From Oreocharis arfaki (Eukaryota; Chordata; Aves; Passeriformes; Paramythiidae): a stretch of DNA of 64,000 nt. This document shows, in pieces, positions 33,246-46,052 of the stretch. The notes below the pieces were generated by a model that saw only the letters and a list, made by a program, of their open reading frames with translations, did not search any database and was not told the origin of the DNA. How positions within the stretch are numbered: position 1 is the first letter of the stretch; every line of letters starts with the position of its first letter. A program made the translations under genes and the position numbers. Where the stretch lies: contig VZRR01012738.1 of assembly GCA_013398015.1 (NCBI GenBank), forward strand, positions 139,882 through 203,881. The letters are read 5' to 3'.

Positions 33246-35811
33246 GTTTATATAATCCGCTGCTTGCAGAGGTCGAGGGCGAGTGGAGAATGGCCGGGAT
33301 GGAGCGCCGGGGTGCCATCGCTCCATCCTGTTGGTGTCCCATTTGGCAAAGACAAAAACCCCGAGAACAAACTCTGGCTGTTCTTTTTTTCATAGATTTG
33401 TATTATTTTTAAGTACAGTTTAATTAACTAATGCTTGTGGTAAAATCATATTTTTCAACGTGCATGTTAAATGTCAAATTCATGCTGAATAGTGGCACCT
33501 GCAGCCACATGAGTTGATTCATGAGCTCCAGAGGTACGTACCGCTTTCTCGGTCAGGCAGTCCAGGTGTGAGCCTACTGCTTTATAAGAAACTGTTGGGA
33601 AAACCCGTTTTTCTCTGAATCCCAGTGGGTAGCAGTATTTCTCTGAGTTGGGTCTGTAATATTTCTCACAGAGTTTCTTGGGTGAACATTTATCTTGTTC
33701 TTCTTTTGTAACTGCTGGGTGCTATTTGACTTCATGTAATACATATTTTAAGTTGGGTTTTCCTCGTTTGACCACTGATGAAAAGTCGTCTTCCATATAG
33801 AGGCTGTGCTGTTGGTCCTGGTTCATGTAACTTGCTAAATTAAAGCAACAAGGCAAAAAAAATTGAAACAGACACGCATCTTAAAAGCACCTGCAGAAGC
33901 GTGGTAGGTTTTGAAAGAGGTCTTGATTTACAAAATTGGAAATCCTTTCTGAAGGGGGAAAATAGAAAAGAACAAACAGCTGCAGGTTAGATGTGAACTA
34001 AGAGGATTAAAAAAAGAGAGACAAATTGTTTAAGATAGAAAATAATCTCTTTTTAAAAGAGAAAGCTTGTGGAAGATGAGACTGTAGTTCAAAGGGATTT
34101 CTTGTATTTACTATGGAGGGAAGTAGGCATATTCTTGTGCTGGGAATTTCCATAACAGAGATGCCAAACTGTCAAAACTGGCAGAAAAGGTTTAGAAGAA
34201 GTTGCTGCAGTTAACAGTACAAAATGGCAAGAGCCAGATGATGTTCATGAGGACTTCCAGGTACCAAGTATTAACAGTAATGTGTTACCTGTTCCTTAAA
34301 TCCTGGGTGGTGTGGAAGTGATAGGGGCCGGGAATATAGAGTACTGATGGGAAAAGGGTCCGGAAGACCAACAGAGGCTGGCTGGTGATTCCAGCAAGTT
34401 GATTAAAATTTGAGTTAGGAAGGACAATATCGGGCATGTGAACCAGTACCACCTAATGAGGAGAGTGGGCTGCTTTCAGTGGCTGGTTTAATCAAATCCA
34501 AGTATTTTGGTGAGGTGGATTTTCAAATAGGCTTTCAGTAAGGTATCAGTGACTTGGGTGAGGCTCTTACTGAGTGAGTGTGGTGTGGCAGTGTAGCTGC
34601 CAAAATACAAGAGCAGAATTCTCCTGTGGCTTAGTAACTGGTTAAAACAGAGGAATGGTTTTCTCAACAGAAGGAAACTGCTGCTGGAGTCTTGTAAGTA
34701 CCTGTGCCGTTTAGCATAGTCATCCAGAGCTTGTAAACCCAAGGCTGTTCAGTTGTACAAGGAGAAGTAGCATTTTTATGCTGGTTCTATATAACTGGAA
34801 CATATCAAGCTGAATCTTCAGATCCGGCAGTTTTTCCCGTTCTGGAACATATTTACCACATCAGATGATTTTTGTAGTCATTTTCTCTCTTACATTTAGT
34901 GTCCTTAAATACAGTATTTTAAAACATACTGGGTTTTGGTTGTTTTTTTGCAAGGCTGCCACAGCTGCTCAGTAGCAGTTTTCCCGTCAGGGTATATGTA
35001 ATTAGGAAAGTTGCTGACAAGGCATTCTCTGTGAAGACCTATGACTTTGAATTTGGCTTCCCTTGTGGTCCAGAGCCATCCAAACCTGCCAGGTTTTGGA
35101 AGACATCTGGGAAGGTGCGTGAAGCCATGTGAGTGGTTGAGGTGAATGGAGTGAGGGCCAGGAGCTAGTGGTCCCTGGTAGGCTCGTAACACGTCTGAAT
35201 TCTCAAAGACATATAGTTGCGTTACTGCATTTCAAAGTCCTGTGTTTCGTGATTTTCCCCAGTCAAAACTCAAACCATCATTTGAAAGGCATGGAGTGCT
35301 CTGCCCACAGACCTTCATGTGCCCTGTGGCTCTTCAGGCTTGGGTGCTATTGGGACAGAAGTCCGAGTGAATCCAGTGTCGAAGGTCGACAGTGAGGAAT
35401 TTGTCTCAGTTGTAGGGTGTTTGTAAGGTCTTGATGCTCACGGTCTGCCTCTGCATTTTAGAAGGGCGAGTTTGGTGCTCTATCTTCCAGGTGAAGTCTG
35501 TGCAGGTGACCCGGTGGCCTTGAACAGCAGGGTCTGGACTGCTTTAGTTCAAGTTGTAATGTAGTCAGTCCCCCATTAAAGGCAGTAACAGCTTTAGTTG
35601 ACAGCTGTAAAATCTGTCTGTGATACTTCTTGCAAGCTCATAGGAAATTTAAAATGGAAATTTCAAGATGCTGTTTAGGCTTGTTTGATAAGACACTTGA
35701 AGGATATGAATGTTAATTTGAACACCATCTGCTAACTGCACATCACAAATGATGGACCATTTTGTTGATGAAGAAATTTGTTCTTCCCATTCTTGTTCTG
35801 TCTTTCTTACA
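33246..35811 (+). other. MAGI3: Inferred MAGI3 intron 1, first part
   Basis: Composition drops abruptly from CpG-rich to AT-rich at about 33390. No CR1, exon or RNA gene is recognised. Confidence 0.5.
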
Positions 35812-36032
35812 GAATTACCAAATCGACTAGGTTAGAAAAGACCTTTGAGATCGTCAAGTCCAACCTATGACCTGACACCACCTTGTCAACCAATGCCATG
35901 GCACTAAGTGCCACGTCCAGTCTTTTCTTAAACACTTCCAGGGACGGTGACTCCACCACCTCCTTGGGCAGCCCATTCCAATGCCCAATCACCCGTTCTG
36001 TAAAGAACTTCTTCCTCATGTCCAACCTGATT
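35812..36032 (-). mobile_element. CR1 LINE 3' fragment, minus strand
   Basis: The inverted motifs are 'aggttagaaaagacctttga', 'tcgtcaagtccaacctatga', 'taaacacttccagggacggt', 'ggcagcccattccaatgccc' and 'gaacttcttcctcatgtcca'. It shares a subfamily with the copy at 48582-48735. The terminal ATTCTRTGA repeat is nearly absent. Confidence 0.94.
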
Positions 36033-36717
36033 AGCTGAGGAGGGAGAACAAGACCAGTGTGCCAGGGGTGAGTATCGTGTCCCAGGTGGGGATGGTCTCA
36101 GGTGTGTGCAGACTAGCCAGAAAATCCACAGGTCCAGTATCAATAGGGACTGCCTCAGCAAAGTCTGTGGAAAGCCAGTGTTGAGTGCTCTGCTAGTGGC
36201 GTTTGAGACTGATGCTGGGATCTGAGCTGTCTAAATAAAACTTGTATTCTAGATGAACTTCGTGATGATAACCATACCTCTGTTTGTGTATGGTTCATCA
36301 TCGTCATCCTGATCAGATGCGCAAAGCAGCCATACAGAGGGCTAGGGCAGCTTATGCAGTGGGATATCTGTGTGGATGTGCACACGAGCTGCCAGGGGCC
36401 AGCTCATCCTAATCAGTCCATTTGTATTTTAGCCACGCTTGGGAATTGCTGGTTTTCAGCTAATTGCCTGCTTACATGCATTCAAACAACGGCTGCTGTG
36501 TGCACAAGGACCTTCCCTGTCCAGTGTTACTTGGATTAAGGCATTAGCCTTGTAACTGGCTGGTGCTGCTGCAGGGTCTTCTATTTCCATTAGGAAAATA
36601 GAATGTTCTAGCCATATCCATGGTATTTGAGTGCTAAGTTCATCCTCTATAGGTACCTGCTTTCCTTCCAGTACGTGAAAGGAACCTACAAGAAAAATGG
36701 ATATTTTTAGAAGCACA

Positions 36718-37001
36718 AGTAGTGCTAGGACAAAAGGGAATAGATTCAAACTGGGAGAGAGTAGGTTTTGATTAGATATTAGGAAAAAATTCTTTACTGT
36801 GAAGCTGTTGAGGCACTGAAACGAGCTGTCCAGAGAAGCTGTGGCGGCCCCATCCCTGGAAGTGTTCAAGGCCAGGTTGGACAGAGCTTGGAGAAATGTG
36901 GTTTAGTGGAAGGTGTTCCTGCCCATGGCAGGACATAGAACTTTGATGGTCTTTAAGGTCCTTTCCAACCCAAACCGGTCTTTGTTTCTGTGATTCCATA
37001 A
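36718..37001 (+). mobile_element. CR1 LINE 3' fragment
   Basis: It shows 'gattagatattaggaaaaaa', 'gccccatccctggaagtgtt', 'caaggccaggttggacagag', 'aggtcctttccaacccaaac' and a TTTCTGTGATTCCATAA end. Confidence 0.95.
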
Positions 37002-37019
37002 AATCTATGGTTGTATGCG

Positions 37020-37147
37020 TATTCAGGAGCCCTGAGCAACCTGATCTTGTGGTGGCATCACTGCCCCTGGTGGGGGGATATAAGCTGGATGGTCTTTAAG
37101 GTCCCTTCTGACACAAACCACTCAAGCATGGTGATTCTATGACGATT
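37020..37147 (+). mobile_element. CR1 LINE extreme 3' fragment
   Basis: Immediately after the preceding copy comes a second CR1 end in the same orientation, with 'tgagcaacctgatcttgtgg', 'ggatggtctttaaggtccct' and GGTGATTCTATGACGATTC. Confidence 0.88.
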
Positions 37148-40100
37148 CAGAATTAGGCAGAAAGCTGTTTGTATGTGCAAATGAGATTGCTAAAATACTC
37201 ATCAGTACAACCTTGAGTGCCTTCTTTCTTCATAGCAGCATGGTAACCAAAATATATCAAAACTAGACTGCAGACTTAAAAGTAAGAAAAATTACCGATA
37301 TCTACAAGTTCCTCTTTCTGCAGGCTGAATTGCCAGATACTGTGTAGGAAGGAATGTGTTCTCCTTCCAGACTAAGGAGCTTTGATGAATACAGCTGCTC
37401 TATGGCAATTATTATGGTTTCATTGCCACTCTAAGGAGGATCTGCGAGGAAATGGGCAGAGTCTTACAGCTCTTTCCCTTGAGAAATGTTTCCAGAGCAC
37501 ATAGTTTGGTCCCTTGGTTTTGGAGCGAATGCACATTGGCTCCATTGTGTCAAAACTGATCTTTAATCAAAAAATGCAGCAAAATGTAAAAGCATGAAAA
37601 GTCTTCTTTGGCCTTTTTTTTTCAGTGCTCCTGAAGCTATTAAACTGTGATTTCCTATAGATTTGTTTGAGAGTTGATGTTCACTCATGGCTGGAGCCCT
37701 TCCTCTAGCTGGGGTATTCATTACATGTCTCCCGTCAGGATTGCCTGGCCTCTGGTAAGTGTCAGTTTGCGCTTTGCTATTTTTTTTCCTGTGGGACGTG
37801 TGGAGGACATCTCAGCTCATACTGACGGAACTGATGCGATCTTTTTCCAGTCCTTCGTGCGGTTTCCAGTAGGTTCAGTACACCCTAGTCCAAAGCTGAC
37901 GTGTGTTGCTGCTCTGTGTGCTCTCAACCATTGTCTGCAGTTTTGTGATGTGACACCTCTGAGTGCCTCAGATCTATTGCTTTATTTGAATTACGTTACA
38001 TTAGTGCAGAAGATGAGAGGATTGACGGGTGGATATACTCGTACCTAACTGATTTTTTGTGAGTCTGTCGCCTTACCTTCCCGAAGAGCTTTCCTGATCA
38101 AAATCTAATACAAGCTTACAAGAAGACAACTTACTGGTAGATACATTTTTTCACATGACTACGATGGATCCCTAATGCCTCCGTTACCAGCAGGAGTTTA
38201 TGGGAATGTTATGACTCGGTTTGTGCATAGTGGGGGGTCCCTTCTCTGAAGCAGAATGACTGAAAATGGTGACAAATCCAGTGACTCGGGGAGGGATTCA
38301 GCACTTGAGACACAATATTTGAAGCTGAGTGTCTGAGGTTGATTTACATTTCCTCCTGTGCTTGAGGTAGGTACAAAGCCTCCATGAGGGGGTAAACATT
38401 TGCATATTTAGCAGTTAAGGCAGAGAGGAGGGCGAGCCACACTCCCTGACTGTTTTCACAAAATCGGATGAATTCTAAACGTGCCGTGTTGAAACAGAGA
38501 TCGGAGTATATGCACTAGGATAATTTTGCCTCTCGGAGGAAAGGCATTACCCTAATTCTGTGTTTCTGTGGAAGCTGGCAGTGGTCCAGCTTCATGGTGG
38601 AATAGAGGAATGTGTTACTTGGGAAGCCTGAGGAGCTGTGCATCCAGCTTGGGTCCCTCAGCCCTTGCTTGGGTGTTGGGCGGAGGCTGCTGGGTGCCGC
38701 TGTGGAAAACTGCCCTCAGTGCTTGAGACTTAACAGGGAGCCGATCCGTTCTGTACTGCAGAGGAAAGGTTGAATCATTTGACCGTGCTACGAAAAGCCC
38801 AGAGCATACAGGTCTGCTGTAATGAATGGGGGTATCCCAGTTTCGTCAAACGATGCTGTCTTGAAAAAGAAAACTGAAGGGGAAATGCTTTCTGCTGGAG
38901 GCTGTTGTCTCTCTAAAACTGTCCTGTATCAGTTTGGGAGCTGCCTTCCCAAAAAGCTGTGAGCTTGCACCTTAAATATGTGGATGCGGAGGACTATCGA
39001 GCGCTAATACCACTGGGCATTAGGACATTCGTGTAATTTATGATCTTGCTTCTGATATTCCTCTTTCTATAAATGTACTCTTGGCATAGACTTCATTGCC
39101 TTTCCCTTTCACATACTTCCTTGTTTAAATTTTGCTGCGATGAGTGCTGTGGTAATGATAGTACCAGAAATGCCCTCTAATGATTCTGCTCTTTCTTGGT
39201 GTGGTCGTTTCAGATGATAACAAGGCCTCATGCGGCTTTTGCGACTAGTTTGTACTTTTTTGTTCCCTTTAGGAGAACCGTTATCTTCCCTGTTTCGATC
39301 CTTGATGTCTCTCAGGAGAGACCCTGTAGGACAGTGCATTTATCTGGAGCTGGTGGCAGGGCAGGTGGTGGTGTCTGTGTTCTTCTCCAAACCCACCTCT
39401 TCATGTTCCCTGTTTTAAATCAGATTGTCACTGGGTCTGTACAATCAAGCACTTGTATTCCAGATATTCCTGGAAAGAACTTCCTTTGTGCAGGTAGACA
39501 GTTTTGATTGAAATTCTTCCATATATGTTTACGTTGGGTTTTTACTAAGCCCCCACCAACCTTAGATGTCCATGCCAGCAGAGAACTTGGTTAAAATCAC
39601 TGAAGTGTAATTTTGCTGCTACTCTGCAGTGGCAGGAGGTTTTTTTTTCTCTGTGAATGAAGCCAAGAATGAAGTAAAGATGGACCTTTATTAGAAGTCA
39701 TGATTTCAACAGCAGATTTTGTCTACATGATTTTTGTCTAGGTATTACTCTTAGTTCTTGGCTGGCTTCAATGAAATGCTAGTCAGTTGTAGAAAATGGC
39801 CAGGTTTTATTTCAGAGGATACAATATCCTTAATTTTTTAAAGGAAGGTTCATTTTGCTTCGATAAAACAAAGACACTTTGAAACTAAACTGTCTTTTTG
39901 GAAACTTCCCAAAGTAAATGAGTGTTGCTCATATAACTTGCTATGCTCTGTGCTGCTTTGTTATTGAAGCATCTGCTTCAAGTAATTTTTCAGCTGCAAA
40001 ACTTACAAAAAAAAAAAAGTCTTAAAATGTGACAAGGATTGTACATTCAAATTGACAGGTGAAAAAATTACTCTGGTTTTCATTGTTGCTCTGTTTTAAG

Positions 40101-42050
40101 CTCTTTAAAGCCATTCTTCAGGTTCTTGTTTTTAATTCACAATGCTTCCTCTTAAGAAATATCTTGTTGCGTTCATGGGCTGTTAGTTAAATTGCTTCTT
40201 GTTTCCTGAACGGGAGCAATTTTCTTCTTCAACGCAACTGTATTCTTGAGACTACTAGATTTGAATCCAGAAAAATAGGAGCTCTTTGTATTTGCGAGTA
40301 AATTCCTTATGTAGTTCTGCTGAACAGAAGGCAAGGGGAAAAATGCAACAGAAGATTGCAGACTTGGATTGATCTGCTACATCATCACAAAAATCAGAAT
40401 TCTTAGTGATTTGTCATCTCTGTTGTTAATTGATGTTTGAATTTGTGTTAAATTGATCTTTTTTTGGGCCCTCGGCAGGTCACGACGGGAATGTGATCTT
40501 CCCCCAGGTGCTATTTCAGCAGCAGTTGGATACAATGGCTTCCAATCTGATCAGCTTTAAAAGCAGGAGCAAGTACTTTAGGTGGAAAGGACAGTATCTT
40601 AGGAAAGGTGTTTGTCAAGGAGACAGTAAAGGCACTAATGGTGACAAGGGGGTTGTAAAACCTGTGTAAAGCTGTCCCCAGTTGTTTAAGGTGCACATAC
40701 AAGTAGTTACACACAGCCATCTTCTGTCATTAGTCCAGGTGCAGCTTTCAGTATGAAACACAATCACAGCAGTCTTTTGTTCAGGTTTATATCACTGTGC
40801 TTATGCAACCTGTTAAAGTAATGGTTTTATGTTGAAATGTGATTCTGTTTGCAAAGCACAGCCACATCTTTAGTTGTAACTGTGGGCTTTCTCTGACAGG
40901 AAGCTTTTAAAGTGTGTTCTCAGGGCTACGTTTAAAAAAGCTTGCTTAAAGCTACTTTTCAATATGTATGATTCTCAAGCCTGTAATTTTTTATGAATTG
41001 GTGATTGCTCTCAGTTGAATGCAACTTCTTCGAATTGAAAATCACTAGTGTGTTTACTATCCATCCTGTATCGCTCTTCACCTGCAGGATAGTGTAGTTT
41101 GTATAGCTTGATCCATTGTAAATTATTTTCCTGAGATACAGTTAAAAAGTGAAATAATTTGCACTCTGAATTGCCGTGTCTCTTCAGTTACTTATTTAAA
41201 AAAAAAAAAAAGAAAAGCTTGAATTGTAGCTCTGTCAGATCATGGTGCACTTGAAAAGTGGTTCTTACTGTGTTCTGCTTCAGCGCTGTTTCATTATTGC
41301 CTTTGGTAATAAATACAATGAGCCTGGGAGCTGGTGACTGATGAATATGGTTTGGGGGTGCTATATAAACATCAAAAGCATTCTGGGTTTTGGAGTCTGG
41401 AAATGCATTTTCCATCATCACGGTAATGAAGTACTCCTTCAAAAAGGTGGTAGAGGCAATTAACAAGGTTAATGTGATCGTGTGAATTATCTGTTAGTAT
41501 TTCTCTTCTTACATCCACTGCATTTGGAGCTAGTGGAGATGAAATCCAGGCTGGTTTGTCCTGATGTGAGAGCCTAACAAAATCTGACTACAACCACAGT
41601 TGTAGTTATGCAAAACTGGGTTGGTGTGGTAAGGCTGGGACTATCCATGACTGTCTCTGGCACTGGTGGGAGGAGCTGGAACCATCACTGTGCCTCTGCT
41701 GTGGCACAGGTGTCTGAGTATTAGAGAGTACTTTGAAGGTGACTGTTCGGCTTATGTCAGTGAGACGGAAGAAGAGGAGATGTGAAGAAAGACATCACCA
41801 GCCTGGAAAAACTCCAGTGTGGTGAGACTGAGGTGGAATTACAACACAAAGGAAATAAGTGGCCGGTATGCAGGAACAGCACAAAAGACCGGGATTAGGA
41901 GTTTGTTGCTCTGTTCTCACAGCACAAGTACCAAACTATAACCCACAGCAGGCAATTCCTGATAGCAGGAAACATCTTCAAGCATGTGACGTGCAGAGGC
42001 CAGCCATCCCTGGAGGTGGGTTCAGCAAGGTTCAGTTGTTACTTGAACTT
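37148..42050 (+). other. MAGI3: Inferred MAGI3 intron 1, second part
   Basis: About 5 kb of AT-rich sequence without CR1 copies or recognisable exons. A 124-codon frame at 37674-38048 has no homology I know of. An octamer-like ATTTGCAT is at about 38400. Short A-runs occur near 40007 and 41198. Confidence 0.5.
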
Positions 42051-43288
42051 AGCTTGTAGCACTTAGTATGCTAGCGCCTTGTACTTGCTGACTAATAACT
42101 GTGTTGGAAGGCACAGGTGTTCAGGGCTTTTCCAGTTTGGTCCCATATACTTTCGGAGTGGAGACATGGAAATGCTTTCCTCAAGTGCTTGGATGTTATT
42201 TACAGCTTTATCTTTTTGTCATCTGAGTAGGAGCTGCTCTGGGAGGAAGTTCACGGGTATTTCCAACTCAAGACCCAAACCTACACGTGAGCTTACGGGT
42301 GATGTTATTCCTGCACTCTTGTTGGCACTACGGAGGGGCCCTGGAGCACAAGACAAGTTGTCACCATGCTCTCAACACCTTTTGCGAGATATTTACTGTG
42401 GTAGAAAGATTAACATGAAATATTCAAGAGAGTAAGGCCACTCAGCCACCCAAAAGAAGTGACAGTGAAGTGTTCCCAGTGTGGTACCTTATGGCTGAGC
42501 AGACATATGTAACTTTTCTCTTAAGTTCCTCAATTCCATATCAACGAAGTGACAGGAGATTTAGAGATTTATGCTATAAATCCAAACTGCATTTTGAATC
42601 TGGACACTTGAAATGGGTTGACCCACATACTCTGAAACATTTTGCAGAACAGAAAAATATACCACACAGTACAGCGTAAATAACATTCACTCCACTGCAT
42701 TTATTTGCTATTCTGATGAACATTACAAGTCCCGCCCTAATGAATTCCTTTAAGTCCTAGCAGCTTCTCCTAATGAGCATTAATTAAACTCTTCCAGCAT
42801 CTCTACCTTCACCAGAGAAAAGTAATTACTCACTGCTGCCCTACAGAGAGGGAAATATAATCCACAGGATTAGGTTTTTTTAGACTGAGTAAGTAGGGCA
42901 GAGAGGAAAGCCTGCAATTTAGAGGCAAGTTGTGTAGTCGGTAATTCCACAACATGAGCGATACTTCAGGCCTTGGATTGAGTAAAACTGTTTTCCTGCT
43001 GCCTGTAAATAAACCACTAAATAGGGTTTAATAATAGTACCCAGGTCTGTCAAGGACATAACTATTTGCCTTTTTCAAAGTGTGTAAGAGGACACAGCAC
43101 AAGCTATTACCTCAGCTGTTGTGCATGGTTTAACCCCCAGCTGCACACACCCATCCACAGTTCATACCTTATCTCGCAGGGAATACATTTTAAAAATATT
43201 TTAGTTGTATTACGGCATATTATTGCCATGTAAAACAAAAAGTACGTGCATCAGTGGCATCTGAATATGTCAGATCTTAAGTCACAGA
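42051..43288 (+). other. MAGI3: Inferred MAGI3 intron 1, third part
   Basis: The 118-codon frame at 42079-42435 is not recognisable. The stretch 42690-42860 is AT-rich with several TAATGA/TTAATTA/GTAATTAC words and may be a conserved non-coding element. Confidence 0.45.
42690..42860. promoter_or_regulatory. AT-rich block in intron 1 (candidate element)
   Basis: Clustered homeodomain-type words (CCTAATGAATTCC, CCTAATGAGCATTAATTAAA, AAGTAATTACTC) occur in about 170 bases that are free of repeats and stable frames. Conservation is untested. Confidence 0.2.
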
Positions 43289-43325
43289 CCATAGAATCAT
43301 CATAGAATACTCTGGGTTAGAACAA
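43289..43325 (-). mobile_element. Very short CR1 3' remnant, minus strand
   Basis: Only the inverted tail 'accatagaatcatcatagaa' and a GGGTTAGAAC start are recognisable. The remainder has decayed or been deleted. Confidence 0.5.
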
Positions 43326-44534
43326 TTTTTGTTAAAAATGTGGGTTTTTTTAAACAGGGACCAACTCTCACTATGAAAGAAAACCACAGCAATTTTGTTG
43401 TCCAACTTATGTTTTGTATATGCCAAACACAACTCATTGAAGCCCACATTCCAAGCATCATCTTACAAGGAAGCACTGTCAAATGTAAAAATACTTCCCT
43501 GGCACTTTTGGTCAGCTGATTTTTGAGGAATTCTTTAGACCAATAAAGGATGAAACAAGCCATTAAACATAATTCCCTGGGATTAATACAGGACTCTGCC
43601 TCTTTTACGTAACAGGATTCTGACATTCCTCCGCTGCCCCCCCCAAGTACATGCATTAGGAGGAAATAATTTCTACAAACCTAAAACTTTAGGGCTTAGT
43701 TATTTCCTGATAGTTTTGTGGTTTTAGAGGAAATAAACTGGATGTTAATCCTCTTCCATTTAATGAGTAGTACCAGCACACACTGCTGCTTTTTGCTGCA
43801 GCAAGCATGGCAAACCTGTTGTATAACCAAAGCAAAGTTGCATCTCCTGGCAATGAAACCTCAAAGAGGGGGATGACTTTAGTGGTTAGGGTGTTACTGC
43901 TGTCGATTTGGGAAAAAATTGCATCAAAATAATTTTTAAACCCACAGAATTAAAATCATAGAAAAATTTCATAGATTTTTCATAGAAATCACTTAGTACG
44001 GGAGGGAAGTATTTAATCAGCATATCAACTTACACCAAGTTCAAATTATTTATCAATGGGTTTATGCTTTGGTTTTTAATAATGTCAGCAATAAAGGAAA
44101 GTAAGTTACATTCATATACCTCTGTACTCAGCTGCAGGACAGAGCTGGTAGGCAAAACCAGCTGCACAAACACCAGAAACATGCCAGACACAGCACATGG
44201 CTCTCGCTTCTGCTTCAGTTACACTTGTGCTGTGATCTTCCAAAAAACTCTTGCAGGGAAAAGGAAATCTTATATGAAAACAGGCACTTCTGCTTTGTGT
44301 TTCAATTAGTTTTTAAGAGAATGATTTTCCTGCCCAGACTCACAAAGTTTTATGCTGAACATCCTCCCCTGCTACACGTTTTGTGTCCAGAATCCACAGT
44401 GCGCACCCAAAACACCATGCATGCTTTTTCCTGAAGTTTGGCTGAACTACAGCAACTAAACTGTTACGGAAGAGATACAATACTTTTAAAGGGGTTACTA
44501 AACTAGACAGCAAGCCGCCCAGTCACCTGAAGAT
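43326..44534 (+). other. MAGI3: Inferred MAGI3 intron 1, fourth part
   Basis: AT-rich non-coding sequence. No feature is recognised beyond short A/T runs and a C9 run near 43638. Confidence 0.5.
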
Positions 44535-44643
44535 TGCATCATAGAATCCCAAAAGCTTGGGTCAGAAGGGAACCTTAAAGCTCATCCAGCTCCACCCCCT
44601 GCCATGGGCAGGGACACCTTCCACTAGACCAGACTGCTCAAAT
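44535..44643 (-). mobile_element. CR1 LINE 3' fragment, minus strand
   Basis: The inverted terminal block is present: 'gcatcatagaatcccaaaag', 'cagaagggaaccttaaagct', 'cctgccatgggcagggacac' and 'ttccactagaccagactgct'. Confidence 0.93.
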
Positions 44644-45934
44644 ACATACTTCTTTTTTTTATCGTTAGGTTAGCTTTGTTAAAAACATCACACAAAGAAA
44701 AGCACAAAGTTGCCTATCAGTTGCTTTGTCCATTTCTTCGTAACTTTTACTAACAGACTTAGCCACCACAGGAATTTCATTCTCAATGATTTACAAGACT
44801 ACGTTCATTATACTTAAAACCAAATCAGATATTTTTTTCTTAGAAAACCAAGAATTAAAACGCATTTAATTATTTGGATTCACCCAGCTGCCTGATTTCA
44901 TGAGCTAAGACAGGCATATTTGCAAATACTCTTAAGACCTATTCGAATACCTTCGACCCCGTATTTTAAATTTCTTTCTGGGAATGTGTTTGGTCATTCA
45001 CCAGAAGCTGCAGCGCTGTCAGACATCCTTCAGCAGCGGATCCCAGCTTGAGGCCACTGAAGACTGAGATGCCCTGAGTGACTCCCATGGTATTAATGAA
45101 ACATTTAGGAGGAGCTGACAGATTTCAAGCAGGCTTAAGTTTGCCACACAAAATTTGGTGACACTGGAAAATTCAGTCGAATGAGTTGAAAGTTACTGCT
45201 CTAGAGGAAAAAACATGTTTCTACCCTAACAGTGTTTCCACTAAGAACTTAATTTGATAAACTGCATCACAGTATCAAACAGTAATTAAGCAGCCACTTC
45301 AGAGAGGATATTTTTTTCTCATCTGTTCTTTCATCAACATGAAAGGAGATATTTTTTAATACGTTTCTTCTCGCTAAACACAACACTGGTGTTTATGCCA
45401 ATGTGCCCTGCTCCCACCTCGTCTGGGGGACCTGCTTAGAGGGCTCTGCTGGCATTCTAGACCCTCAGTGTTCCCCTTCAGCACCAAGAAGGACCAGGAA
45501 GGCACAGACTGCCCGTTCTTACCCCACCAAGAGTAGGATACAGAATTCCCACACTGACTTCTCTGCTGACCCAGCCACTAGCTGCAGAAACACGTTGAGA
45601 GACCTTTGCCAAGCCAAGGTGGGATCCAAGAAGACACCCTGAATCCTGAAGAGGATTCAAAACGTATGTGGGTTTTCCGTGCAGTGGAAGGGAGCTGCTT
45701 CTTTCTTTCAAATGACTACAGTGTTTGATAGGTGATGCATCTTGAGCTGAAAGCTTCTGAAAGTGTTTTTATGTAAACCTGTAATGGTCTGTATTCAGCT
45801 ACTGAGTGTCGTAAATCTGCAAGAATCCAGTATGGAGTAAACATCACCCTGATTCACAGGACAAGCCTGTCTTCGCACCCTGTCTCTGACTTCCACACTC
45901 TTCCCAAACAGAAATAAAAGTCTACGTAGTCCAA
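44644..45934 (+). other. MAGI3: Inferred MAGI3 intron 1, fifth part
   Basis: AT-rich, with no CR1 or exon. The 45390-45640 portion is more GC-rich and open in several frames but matches nothing I recognise. Confidence 0.5.
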
Positions 45935-46052
45935 CAAAGGATGGGAGGACTGGAAATGTTCCAGGCCTTGTTGGATGGGGCTGGGAGCAATTTGGTTTAG
46001 TGGAAGGTGTCCCTGGTCCCTTCCAACCCAAACCAGTCTGTGATTCTAAGAT
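45935..46052 (+). mobile_element. CR1 LINE 3' fragment
   Basis: The motifs are 'gttccaggccttgttggatg', 'ttggtttagtggaaggtgtc', 'tggtcccttccaacccaaac' and CAGTCTGTGATTCTAAG. Confidence 0.92.

Noticed and set aside
32173..33393. 406-codon minus-strand frame across the gap
   Set aside because: It is open only because Ns were translated and because CpG-island composition avoids stops. The left part is the minisatellite.
32397..33412. + strand frames across the gap as MAGI3 exon 1
   Set aside because: Visible codons on both sides do not resemble the MAGI N-terminus or a PDZ domain.
37674..38048. 124-codon frame in MAGI3 intron 1
   Set aside because: No homology recognised and no flanking splice sites consistent with a MAGI3 exon.
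43958..43995. CATAGA-rich stretch resembling an inverted CR1 tail
   Set aside because: No CR1 body follows; three CATAGA words in AT-rich sequence are weak evidence.
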